From: Fulvivirga maritima
Lineage (GTDB): Bacteria; Bacteroidota; Bacteroidia; Cytophagales; Cyclobacteriaceae
Assembly (NCBI RefSeq): GCF_021389955.1
Contig: NZ_CP089980.1
Coordinates: forward strand, 5,079,001 to 5,143,000
Reading direction: 5' to 3'
DNA: 64,000 bases
Under the pieces are notes generated by a model. It worked only from the letters and a program-made list of their open reading frames with translations. It was not told the DNA's origin and searched no databases. This document shows, in pieces, positions 1 to 8,133 of the stretch (positions within the stretch are counted from its first letter, which is position 1; the number at the start of each line of letters is the position of its first letter). A program made the position numbers and the translations under genes.

Positions 1-1
1 T

Positions 2-88
2 ACATTATGTTTCAAATGTCTGGCACAAAAGCTGAATAAAGAGGATTATTGTGCTGATAAATTTATTGAAACCCTATGGAAGAATTAA
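2..88 (+). CDS. C-terminal tail of an upstream gene (partial)
   Basis: An open frame enters from the window edge and ends in TAA at 86-88, giving about 28 residues that include three cysteines and end ETLWKN. It overlaps the next start codon (ATG at 76) by 13 bases, the kind of overlap seen between genes translated together. Too little is visible to name a family, and an open frame this short could also occur by chance. Confidence 0.35.
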   Translation, partial: TLCFKCLAQKLNKEDYCADKFIETLWKN

Positions 89-828
89 TCAAGTCTGAAT
101 ACCCTGAAGCAGCCACAGGTGAATATGTAACTAAGAAGTACTTAAATTTTTTAGCTGATGAATATAAATCAGACCTCTCTAAAATGCTCTTTGCCACTTC
201 TTTATGCTCAGATGATATTAATGTATCTACTGATTTCAGAAAGGTATTAACGCGGCCATTTTCTATGGGTGGCATGGGCGGTTTGCCTTACGCTGGTTTT
301 ACTGGTATGGTGGCTTATGCCCATCATATTCCTGATAATGGAGATGCATTTATATTTTACGGTCCGCACATAGGTATTACTGATGAAGGGCAGTTAGGCA
401 AAATGAGAAGACCAGGACAAAAAGGGCTTACGAACAGCTGTGGCGCGCTCATGCTGGCCTTAGAGAGAATGCAGCAAACTAATGAAGTGTATATGCCGCA
501 TGTGGTGGAGCATGATTACCAGCAAGCGGTATTAGAAAACACTTTGATGCCATTTAAACAAGATATAGTAACGGCAGCTGACCCTAAAAAGGAGATAACA
601 GAAAAGGCCTATTATGTGATCGATAAGCAGATCCACCATCTGGTGAAAATGTCTAAAGGAGAGTTTAAATGTGAAAGGATATTTTTATTAGGAGGTATTA
701 TAATTAACACCAGCCCTGAATATTCAGACTATGTAGATATAAGAAATTTTGTGGTATATAACGTAGCCGATTTAGAACAGGTTGACCCCACCTCAATACT
801 TAAGTCAGAGGCCTTTAAGGCATTATGA
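76..828 (+). CDS. LCIB-like beta-carbonic anhydrase family protein
   Basis: 250 residues resembling the limiting-CO2-inducible protein B/C family of beta-type carbonic anhydrases, known from algal CO2 concentration and with bacterial homologues. Visible marks are the block RPFSMGGMGGLPYAGFTG (residues 60-77), a GPHIG segment with His98, and NSCGA with Cys122. Together with Cys44 (SLCSDD) these form the Cys/His/Cys set expected to hold zinc. The family reaction is reversible hydration of CO2, although some members are inactive when tested. No signal peptide or membrane segment is seen, so it is probably cytoplasmic. The start at 76 overlaps an upstream open frame; no alternative ATG lies before the conserved region. 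Family assignment is by pattern recognition; catalytic activity is inference. Confidence 0.75.
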   Translation: MEELIKSEYPEAATGEYVTKKYLNFLADEYKSDLSKMLFATSLCSDDINVSTDFRKVLTRPFSMGGMGGLPYAGFTGMVAYAHHIPDNGDAFIFYGPHIGITDEGQLGKMRRPGQKGLTNSCGALMLALERMQQTNEVYMPHVVEHDYQQAVLENTLMPFKQDIVTAADPKKEITEKAYYVIDKQIHHLVKMSKGEFKCERIFLLGGIIINTSPEYSDYVDIRNFVVYNVADLEQVDPTSILKSEAFKAL

Positions 829-982
829 TATCAGCAAAAGGTTGGATTATTTAAGCTGTAAAGTGAGCGTAGCGACAAAAAAAGTGATTATGGAAATTCC
901 TCAATAGATAATATGGATATTGTGGAAATGCCAGTAGATGGTTTTGAATATAATAGTTACTCCCCAAGAAAAAATAGTTATC

Positions 983-1648
983 ATGACATTAGCTGAAAGA
1001 AAGAACATATTTTTTGGAGTATTAACTCCATATTTAGAAAAGATAGGATACAATTCATACTTAACGGGAGGTGATCCATCATATAACAATAAAGTAAATG
1101 AGTATTTAGTTGTTCACTTTTTTTTTAATTTTTACACAAATGGTGGAATAGGATCAAGTGCTTTATTTTTAACTAACTATGACGTAGAAGATCATATTTT
1201 AAGTACTGGTATACCAACAAATGAATTAATTCAACAGAGAAAGAAAACAAAGTATCATTTACCAACTGTTGCCTTCAGAGATTTACCAAGTAGCTTAGAA
1301 GAAAAGTCGTTAGAAAGTAAAGAAGAGCTAGAAGAATATGCCCATTCTTATATTACCTATTTAGAAAATGAAGGACAGGCCTTTATTGAGAAGTACAGCT
1401 ACTTACCCAATATTCTTAAGGAAATGGATCGTTTGGAGGCAGAGGGTAAGTATTGGAAGGAAATTTTATCAGGTGGTCCGGAGTATTTATTTAGAGGAGT
1501 AATAATATCCAAGTTATGTAATGACCCGAAGTTTGAGGATAAGCAATTATTTGTTGACTCTCTTTTAGGCGATTTAGATGAATGGCAACCCTATTGGCAA
1601 AAGTTAAAGGGTATATTGCCTACTATAGAGCCAAAATATAGTCTATAA
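983..1648 (+). CDS. Hypothetical protein
   Basis: I do not recognise this 221-residue protein. The frame is open from 938, but ATG at 983 is preferred because the preceding codons look like non-coding sequence. The product is hydrophilic and acidic, rich in Glu/Lys/Tyr, with a long helical Glu-rich centre (SLEEKSLESKEELEEYAH) and no signal peptide or membrane segment. The base composition is AT-rich, like its surroundings. It follows the carbonic-anhydrase-like gene after about 150 bases and is probably transcribed on its own. It could be a domain of unknown function or accessory DNA. Confidence 0.6.
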   Translation: MTLAERKNIFFGVLTPYLEKIGYNSYLTGGDPSYNNKVNEYLVVHFFFNFYTNGGIGSSALFLTNYDVEDHILSTGIPTNELIQQRKKTKYHLPTVAFRDLPSSLEEKSLESKEELEEYAHSYITYLENEGQAFIEKYSYLPNILKEMDRLEAEGKYWKEILSGGPEYLFRGVIISKLCNDPKFEDKQLFVDSLLGDLDEWQPYWQKLKGILPTIEPKYSL

Positions 1649-2068
1649 GGTGTGGGAAGCAAGCCAGTGAATGAAAAACTTGGTGCCTTCTCTGTTGATT
1701 TGCGAATATTTATACTTTTAAATCAACTTATAGAAATGCAGGTCATTACAGTTTTGCTGCTGAATAATTTAAAGTGGTCGCGAGACTGCCCCGTAGTCAC
1801 AGCAACACCCGTGCATCCTAAATTTATAACACCTAAGCAATAAATTAAAAAAGCACTACTCACTTTATCTTTAGTTTGTCTCTTCACCTTCGCAGTAATA
1901 AGCAGTATACAGACATTTTATGATGTCTTTGTTTTACAGTTGCTCGGCTGTAATAGCGGCCAAGCTAGATCAATACTGATTGAAGTCAAACAAATATTCA
2001 GAGTAACCAAACTAAGGTAATCTCTCAGCTTCAAATTACTAGTCTCATAATGAAATTGTCATTCAAGG
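1649..2068. other. Gene-free interval with a possible gene remnant
   Basis: About 420 bases between convergent genes. A stretch from about 1845 to 2022 is open for roughly 60 codons on the plus strand and reads like a hydrophobic leader (KKALLTLSLVCLFTFAV) followed by mixed sequence. It lacks an ATG and is preceded by a stop, so it is at most a remnant. A 63-codon GTG-start frame at 1652-1843 has no recognisable content. Nothing else is seen before the terminator at 2070. Confidence 0.3.
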
Positions 2069-2069
2069 T

Positions 2070-2110
2070 AAAAAAAAACCTCCTTCTATTTCAATATAGA
2101 AGGAGGTTTG
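2070..2110 (-). terminator. Rho-independent terminator of the LPMO gene
   Basis: An inverted repeat with a perfect arm of about 13 bp (AACCTCCTTCTAT and its complement) and a short loop. On the minus strand it is followed by a run of nine T. It lies about 40 bases past the stop of the minus-strand LPMO gene, as expected for an intrinsic terminator. Confidence 0.85.
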
Positions 2111-2150
2111 GATTCAACTCAGTTAATATAATCTATAAGCTGATTAGATG

Positions 2151-3785
2151 CTATTCAACCAAAAGCTTAAGTGATTTGGTCGCTGTATTAGGGCTCGTAA
2201 TTTTGATGAAGTAAAGACCTTTTTTCATGTCAGAAACATCAATTACCTCATTCAATGTATTTCCCTGAATGGTGAGAGATTTGACATACTTACCTGACAT
2301 ATCAGTGATGTTAATAACACTGCCTATAAGGTTCTTATTTGCTCTGATAGCTACCGAAGTAGAGGCAGGGTTCGGGTACATTTCATACTTTAACGCACCT
2401 GAGGCTTCCAGATCAAAAGAAGATTGATTACCACAAGTAGTAATGTTTTTAGTCAAATCATTGAAACTGTTAGAGCTTCTGGCGCTGGAAGAACCATCAT
2501 CACAACTTGGCGTATCTGATGAGTTGCTAAAGTAAATGGTATGAGCCTGATCAGTCGAGACGAGTACAAAGTTAGTCCCATCCATTATGGCGTAATAGGA
2601 GCCATCCAGCCCATCAAATCCAGAACCAGAAATGGTTATTTGAGGTTCTTCCGCATTAAAGCTTTGAGAAGAAGCAGGGAGTAAGTCTACATACCAGCTC
2701 GGTATACCGTTGTTGGTGTTAAATGAGAACTGATATAATCCATTATTAACCAATGACCAGTTGATCATGAACACGGTTATATTGTCAAGATTGGGGCCTC
2801 CTTCACCCAGCACATGTACATTTTCATAAGTTCCGATTATAGGAGGTAAAGGATCATCCAGAGGTGCTCCAAAAGTACAATTGTTAGCATTGCAATCCGG
2901 ATCTTCCTCAAGATTGATGGTTGCAGATACTTCGGTACTTAATTCACCATCGCTTACTGTTAGGGTAACGTTAGCAAAATCCAGATCACTGTAAATATGT
3001 GAAACTATCACTCCACTGCCTGTGGTGCCATCACCAAAGTCCCAAGTGTAGGTCAATTCATCCCCATTAGGATCATATGTTTCGGAAGCATCAAAGTCAA
3101 CTTCAGACCCACCGCAGCGGCCATTGTCACTTTCAAATGAAGGAACTGGAGGAAGGTTAATACCAGTATCAGTACCAAAATCCACATCACTGGTAGAATA
3201 AAAGGCTTCTGCGCTTAACGATCGTTGCCAAATGGAATAAATGACGTGTTTACCTGTTCTCACTGGTAGTACCACATCTATATTATCTATAGCAGAAGCA
3301 CTTCTGGGGCCAGTACGTACCAGAAGCTCCAGACTGTTCCATGTCAGTGGCTGATCCGGAGTCCAGTCTGCTTTTGTGATATACACCTCATAATAGAGGG
3401 TTTCATGTGGTGCTGTGTTGGTCCAAGTGACAGTAAATGGTCCTGGAGAGACAGGTGTAGCAATCCAGTCATCCCGGACCTGATCTAGCCCTCCATACTT
3501 ATCTGGTCGACCAGCACTGGCTAGCTGACCATCAGGGATGATTTGCCGATGCATACCATTGGCATCCATTCTGGCTACTTCATTCCAATCATAAAAGGCC
3601 TGAGTGCCATATTCTTCAATAGAAGCAATGCAAGCGGGTGAATCAGGGCTTTGCGGATCTTCTTGATAGCAAATCCACACCCGACTAGCAGGAGAGGTGA
3701 CCGTACCATGCGCTAAAATATATTGCAATGGTAAGGATACGAGAATCAATAGAATAACAGTGAATACGTTTGTAGTAGTTTTCAT
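2151..3785 (-). CDS. Secreted AA10 lytic polysaccharide monooxygenase with PKD and T9SS sorting domains
   Basis: 544 residues. A signal peptide (1-25) ends just before His26-Gly27, so processing would expose the N-terminal histidine that forms half of the LPMO copper brace. The second histidine is His127 in TAPHETLYYEVY. The AA10 (chitin/cellulose-active) domain covers about 26-205. A PKD domain (WDFGDGT) covers about 212-295 and an unassigned carbohydrate-binding-like region about 300-440. A type A T9SS sorting domain (YPNPAS) runs from about 468 to the end. The family cleaves crystalline chitin or cellulose by oxidation. T9SS export implies release or surface attachment. The gene is monocistronic with its own terminator. 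Substrate is not decidable from sequence. Confidence 0.9.
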   Translation of the reverse strand: MKTTTNVFTVILLILVSLPLQYILAHGTVTSPASRVWICYQEDPQSPDSPACIASIEEYGTQAFYDWNEVARMDANGMHRQIIPDGQLASAGRPDKYGGLDQVRDDWIATPVSPGPFTVTWTNTAPHETLYYEVYITKADWTPDQPLTWNSLELLVRTGPRSASAIDNIDVVLPVRTGKHVIYSIWQRSLSAEAFYSTSDVDFGTDTGINLPPVPSFESDNGRCGGSEVDFDASETYDPNGDELTYTWDFGDGTTGSGVIVSHIYSDLDFANVTLTVSDGELSTEVSATINLEEDPDCNANNCTFGAPLDDPLPPIIGTYENVHVLGEGGPNLDNITVFMINWSLVNNGLYQFSFNTNNGIPSWYVDLLPASSQSFNAEEPQITISGSGFDGLDGSYYAIMDGTNFVLVSTDQAHTIYFSNSSDTPSCDDGSSSARSSNSFNDLTKNITTCGNQSSFDLEASGALKYEMYPNPASTSVAIRANKNLIGSVINITDMSGKYVKSLTIQGNTLNEVIDVSDMKKGLYFIKITSPNTATKSLKLLVE

Positions 3786-4136
3786 ATTCTGAGGGTTTAG
3801 GTGACGTATAATTATCTTAATATAAGATAGTAATATATCGCTTCTTTAAAAAGTGAAAAAGCTAATTTATCTTGCATTGACCTCTTCCTGATTAGAGCGC
3901 TGCGGTAGAGTGCAGCCACCAAAAAAATCCTGCTGATGAGTAAATTGAAAGCCCACTCACTGACACCACTAGCTCGCGAAGCGGCAGTAATACACAGGCT
4001 ATACTATTGGTTCGCGTAAGCACATGTTGGCAAGCCGTGTTTTACCGCGAGTCTATGACTGTAAAAAACAGTAAGAGCTGACAATGCTTATCTTGCTCAT
4101 GCCAACATCATAACACTTAATAAAAATTCCTATTCC
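3786..4136. other. Gene-free interval containing an inverted repeat
   Basis: About 350 bases between divergent genes. No open frame of note. It contains an imperfect palindrome whose outer arms are ATGTTGGCA (4024-4032) and TGCCAACAT (4100-4108), with GC-rich sequence between. This is out of character for AT-rich promoter DNA and may be a remnant of a repeat or recombination site. The 3' part carries the promoter of the Crp-like gene. Confidence 0.4.
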
Positions 4137-4139
4137 CAA

Positions 4140-4169
4140 TTTGAATTATTCAAGAAGTATATAAATTTG
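4140..4169 (+). promoter_or_regulatory. Bacteroidota-type promoter for the Crp/Fnr gene
   Basis: TTTG (4140-4143) is followed after 18 bases by TAAATTTG (4162-4169), matching the Bacteroidota sigma-70 consensus TTTG/TAnnTTTG. The predicted start of transcription lies about 20 bases before the ATG at 4196. Confidence 0.65.
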
Positions 4170-4195
4170 CGCACCTAACGCTTTACCCAAGGCAC

Positions 4196-4810
4196 ATGAA
4201 TAATTCTTCTTCTGATTTAGAGCAATTAAAGGCTTTTTTTAATTCTATAGCGCCTCTTCCTGATGACGTTTTCGCTGAGGTAATCAAATATGTGAAGAAG
4301 AAAGCTTATGAAAAGGGTGAAGCTATTCTCAGTTCAGGTCAGATAGAAACTAGGTCAAATTTTGTTCTTAAAGGGGTGGTGATTCAAAGTATTTTTGATG
4401 AAGGAATACCCATTACTCTAAATATTACGTCGGCAGGGCTCGCCTTTAACAGCTTAAAAAGCTATCTGGAAAATGTTCCTTCCGAGGAAACTCATGAGGC
4501 TATAACACCTGTAGAGGTACTCTATATTTTGAAGTCTGATCTTGAAATGCTAGCAAAGGCCCATCATGAGTTTTGCTATTTTTTGTTCAAGCTCCATGAA
4601 GTGATTTTATTAGACCGGGAAAATCGTATGTTTCTGCTTCAGCATAGACAACCAGGTAAAAGGCTTTTTTTGTTTATGCAAAATGTGGAAAGGGCTAATT
4701 ATATCCTGGCAGAAACCCCTGATAAATATGTGGCTAGCTATCTTAATATGACCCCTCAGCAATACAGCAAGGAGAAAAAGAAATATTACAGGCAGTTGCA
4801 TAATGATTAG
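4196..4810 (+). CDS. Crp/Fnr family cyclic-nucleotide-binding regulator-like protein
   Basis: 204 residues. The N-terminal half (about 20-120) has the cNMP-binding beta-roll pattern of the Crp/Fnr family (YEKGEAILSSGQIETRSNFVLKG). A helical dimerisation region (about 125-155) follows. The C-terminal part has a helix-turn-helix-like segment ending YVASYLNMTPQQYSKEKKKY, as in Bacteroidota single-input Crp homologues. No Fe-S cysteine cluster is seen. The ligand is unknown, and many members of this group do not bind cAMP. The gene stands alone behind a good promoter, and no target gene is evident. Confidence 0.7.
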   Translation: MNNSSSDLEQLKAFFNSIAPLPDDVFAEVIKYVKKKAYEKGEAILSSGQIETRSNFVLKGVVIQSIFDEGIPITLNITSAGLAFNSLKSYLENVPSEETHEAITPVEVLYILKSDLEMLAKAHHEFCYFLFKLHEVILLDRENRMFLLQHRQPGKRLFLFMQNVERANYILAETPDKYVASYLNMTPQQYSKEKKKYYRQLHND

Positions 4811-4938
4811 GGAAGGAAAAGATAATTATAGAGAAGAAGGAGACTTCTAAAAGTAGCTTCCTTTGTTATCTGGAGGTAACTTTTTTGTTTTATAAACTTC
4901 GTTTTTTTGTTCGCAAATTGAAGCTTTTACAAAAAACG

Positions 4939-6273
4939 ATGAAACCAACTCTTCTATATTTCATTCTTATAATAAGTGCGTTCACAGCGTTTGGTCAAGC
5001 TGAAGAAGTGAGTCCTTTCCTTTTGGATTTACAAAGGCCAGGTAAATTGCCGCAATCTTTGGGGCCTTCCCAACAAGCCTATTTTACATCTGAACAAACG
5101 GAAATTCATCAGCTAGATAGTTTGATAACTTACGGTTTAGATGAGCCTGATGGCGAATGGGCTATCCCGTTAAACAGACAGGTATTTGAATATAATGAGG
5201 AGCATCAGATAATCTCTAAGGAGCTCTGGAATTGGGATGATAGTAGGAGAGAGGAATATCTAGTAAGCAAAACAGCGTATGCATATTATGATGATGGCTC
5301 AGTATCTGAAATCATCTATTCTCTAGCAGCTATTGAAGCAGATGGCTGGATGCCGTCAGAACAAGAAATTTATTACTATAAAGAAGATGGTACCTTAAAA
5401 GAATCCCTACAAAAGAACTATGATATCACAGAGGGGTGGATGCTAGTCAATAAAACGGTTTATTTTTATGAAAATGGTCATTTAGGAAGTGAAATTATAT
5501 ATGTCCCAGGTCAGGAGCCCGAAGAAATGGTGGCACATTCAGCCTATCAATATGATTATAGAAGGGAGTATCTTGAGCAAGTCCTTGCCTATAGGTATAT
5601 TGGTGAAATTTCTATTCCTCTAATGCGCCAAACCTATAATTACGACTATTTTAACAAGCTATTCATGGTTAGAGAGAAGTATTATGACGAAATCTCTGAC
5701 AGTTGGATCCCTTCTTCTGTAAAAGGCTATTCATATGACGATAATGATGACTTTGTCAGTCATTCTATTGTCAACTACGATCGAGGCAGGGTGCAAGATA
5801 TGTATAGATCACGGTACCACTTCAATAAAGAAGTATCTTATGATCAGTTGATCATTCCTGATCTTGATCCTATTGAACTTATGGCATTCCATCACTTGGT
5901 AACGGATAAAGATGTGTATAAACGAGATCTGAATTCTCAGGAAGAAGTAAAAATCTCAGAGGTGCAATATTTTTATTCCGATCTCACGGCAGAGGACCCC
6001 ACTGATCCCGTCGACCCAAAGCCTGTCACTGGTCTCTCAGATTCAGTAGACGCCATTGAGGTATTTCCTAATCCTGCATCAGACTATCTACATTTTAACC
6101 TACCTACAAATCATAAAGCTTTTTTAAGATTATTGGATAACCATGGCAACCAAGTGCTAAGACAGGAGATTAAAAAGGAGCGGATAGATATCAACCACTT
6201 AATTCCTGGTATTTATTTCTATTCTATTTACTGTGGTCATGAAGCCTTAAGAGGGAAGCTGATAAAGCAATAA
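4939..6273 (+). CDS. T9SS type A cargo protein of unknown function
   Basis: The chosen ATG at 4939 gives 444 residues with a clear signal peptide (KPTLLYFILIISAFTAFGQA). An upstream TTG at 4885 has a GGAGG 8 bases before it but would put a basic stretch ahead of the signal. The mature region (about 40-350) is made of recurring Tyr-rich strands of the form Y.Y.DDG/NG, similar to RHS/toxin-antitoxin-repeat-like beta strands in Bacteroidota surface proteins. A short Asp/Pro linker is followed by a type A T9SS sorting domain (VFPNPASDYLHF ... GIYFYSI, about 370-444). It is therefore exported across the outer membrane; its role is unknown. Confidence 0.75.
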   Translation: MKPTLLYFILIISAFTAFGQAEEVSPFLLDLQRPGKLPQSLGPSQQAYFTSEQTEIHQLDSLITYGLDEPDGEWAIPLNRQVFEYNEEHQIISKELWNWDDSRREEYLVSKTAYAYYDDGSVSEIIYSLAAIEADGWMPSEQEIYYYKEDGTLKESLQKNYDITEGWMLVNKTVYFYENGHLGSEIIYVPGQEPEEMVAHSAYQYDYRREYLEQVLAYRYIGEISIPLMRQTYNYDYFNKLFMVREKYYDEISDSWIPSSVKGYSYDDNDDFVSHSIVNYDRGRVQDMYRSRYHFNKEVSYDQLIIPDLDPIELMAFHHLVTDKDVYKRDLNSQEEVKISEVQYFYSDLTAEDPTDPVDPKPVTGLSDSVDAIEVFPNPASDYLHFNLPTNHKAFLRLLDNHGNQVLRQEIKKERIDINHLIPGIYFYSIYCGHEALRGKLIKQ

Positions 6274-6434
6274 GGTAGATTAATAATACTTAGCCCCTTA
6301 CTTCAAGACATATGAAGGCTGTACTAGCTTCATGTAATGTATAAATGCTGAGCTAATTTTGAGATCGAATAAATAGAAATAGAAAGTCAAAACCAAGAAC
6401 ACCCCGAAGCCCTTGAAACATTGAAGAAACTATT

Positions 6435-6475
6435 GTCTTAGACTGTGATGTTTTGATGAGTATGATAAACATGAT
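6435..6475 (+). repeat. Diverged half-copy of the 112-bp repeat
   Basis: This segment matches the left half of the downstream tandem repeat unit over about 40 bases (…CTTA.ACTGTGAT…GATGA.TATGAT…CATGAT). It lies directly upstream of the GxxExxY gene, so that gene is flanked on both sides by the same repeat family. Confidence 0.55.
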
Positions 6476-6492
6476 TTCAAAAAACTTTTTAT

Positions 6493-6885
6493 ATGATTGA
6501 TCATCAATACAAGTATTCTGAACTTACCGGACAAATTATTGGAGCAGCTATGGAGGTGCACAGTGCCTTGGGAAATGGCTTTCAGGAGGTGATTTATCAA
6601 CGGGCACTTTCTTATGAGATGGAATTACGCAGGATACTGCATGCACGCGAAGTAGAAATGAGCGTTGTTTACAAAGGATTGCAAGTGGGTACTCGACGAG
6701 TAGATTTTTTGGTTAATGAAAAAATCAGTGTTGAAATAAAGGCCCTTACCAAACTAGAAGATGTACATCTAGCCCAAGCCATCAATTATTTAGAAGCCTA
6801 CAATCTCCAGATAGGGCTACTGATCAACTTTGGTGAGAAAAGATTAAAATTTCTCCGATTAGAAAATAAGAAATATAAACCGTGA
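6493..6885 (+). CDS. GxxExxY family protein (PD-(D/E)xK-like)
   Basis: 130 residues matching the GxxExxY protein family (PDDEXK_3 clan). The naming motif is seen as GFQEVIY (about residues 29-35). The catalytic-like core RRVDFLVNEKISVEIKAL (about 64-81) carries Asp and Glu-x-Lys of the nuclease fold. The C-terminal half has the conserved AQAINYLEAYNLQIGLLINFG block. Members are small, common in Bacteroidota and often sit among repeats; their biochemical role is not established. The stop codon merges into the first 112-bp repeat unit. A direct link to the downstream HsdR-like gene is possible but unproven. Confidence 0.85.
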   Translation: MIDHQYKYSELTGQIIGAAMEVHSALGNGFQEVIYQRALSYEMELRRILHAREVEMSVVYKGLQVGTRRVDFLVNEKISVEIKALTKLEDVHLAQAINYLEAYNLQIGLLINFGEKRLKFLRLENKKYKP

Positions 6886-6887
6886 TA

Positions 6888-8022
6888 ATCTTAAACTGTG
6901 ATTACCGTGATGACTGTGATGAACATGATAGGAGCTGCAAATCATCACATGACTCCCACAAATCATATACATCATAGTTAAAGACAGTAACGTGTAGAAT
7001 ATCTTAAACTGTGATTCCCGTGATGATTATGATGGCCATGATAGGAGCTGAAAATAATCACATCAATCACACAAATCATATAAATCACAGTTAAGATAGT
7101 AACGTGAAGAAAATCTTAAACTGTGATTTCCGAGATGATTGTGATGGCCATGATAGGAACTGCAAATCATCACATGAATCACACCAATCACATACATCAC
7201 AGTTAAGACAGTAACGAGCAGCATATCTCAAACTATGATTCCCATGATGATTATGATGGCCATGATAGGAACAGCAAATCATCACATGAATCACACAAAT
7301 CATCTACATCACAGTTAACACAGTAACGTACAGAAAATCTTAAACCATGATTACCGTGATGATTATGATGGCCATGATAGGAACAGCAAATCATCACATG
7401 AATCACACCAATCATATACATCACAGTTAAGACAGTAACGAGCAGCATATCTCAAACTATGATTCCCATGATGATTATGATGGCCATGATAGGAACAGCA
7501 AATCATCACATGAATCACACAAATCATCTACATCACAGTTAACACAGTAACGTACAGAAAATCTTAAACCATGATTACCGTGATGATTATGATGGCCATG
7601 ATAGGAACAGCAAATCATCACATGAATCACACCAATCATATACATCACAGTTAACACAGTAACGTACAGAAAATCTTAAACTATGATTACTGTGATTATT
7701 ATGATGACCATGATAGGAACTGCAAATCATTACATCAATCACACCAATCACATACATCACAGTTAAAGACAGTAACGTACAGAAAATCTTTACCTGTGAT
7801 TACCGTGATGATTATGATGGCCATGATAGGAGCTGCAAATCATCACATCAATCACACCAATCACATACATCACAGTTAAGACAGTAACGTGAAGAAAATC
7901 TTAAACTATGATTTCCGTGATGATTATGATGGCCATGATAGGAGCTGCAAATCATAACATGAATCACACCAATCACATACATCACAGTTAAAGACAAAAA
8001 CGAGCAGAATATCCTAAACTAT
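6888..8022. repeat. Ten tandem 112-113 bp imperfect repeats
   Basis: Units begin at 6888, 7001, 7113, 7225, 7337, 7449, 7561, 7673, 7786 and 7898, with a partial eleventh at 8011. Each has a left arm rich in GTGAT/GATGATTATGATGG and a right arm rich in ATCATCACATnAATCACA that ends ATCACAGTTAA. The two arms are largely complementary, so each unit could fold into one long imperfect hairpin. Units 4-5 (7225-7448) and 6-7 (7449-7672) are almost identical, showing a recent 224-bp duplication. There are no unique spacers, so it is not a CRISPR array. Small open frames inside it are by-products of the periodicity. Confidence 0.95.
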
Positions 8023-8133
8023 CATAATACCCAAAAGCCTGTACATCCTGCATATCCCAAAAATCATGTTCCAGACTTATAAGCTTGCATACCACCTCCA
8101 AAAAAGCTAGTTTAAAGGATTTTTTAGGATTAT

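Noticed and set aside
1652-1843. 63-codon frame with a GTG start after the hypothetical gene
   Set aside because: No motif, no likely start, and it directly follows a stop in AT-rich spacer DNA.
7091-7657. Minus-strand open frames in the repeat array giving His/Cys-rich peptides
   Set aside because: They repeat with the 112-bp period and arise because the unit lacks stops in that frame; there are no start signals and the peptides are made only of the repeat.
6888-8022. Tandem array as a CRISPR locus
   Set aside because: Units are 112-113 bases long with no constant short repeat plus unique spacers, and no cas gene is near. It is a plain tandem repeat.
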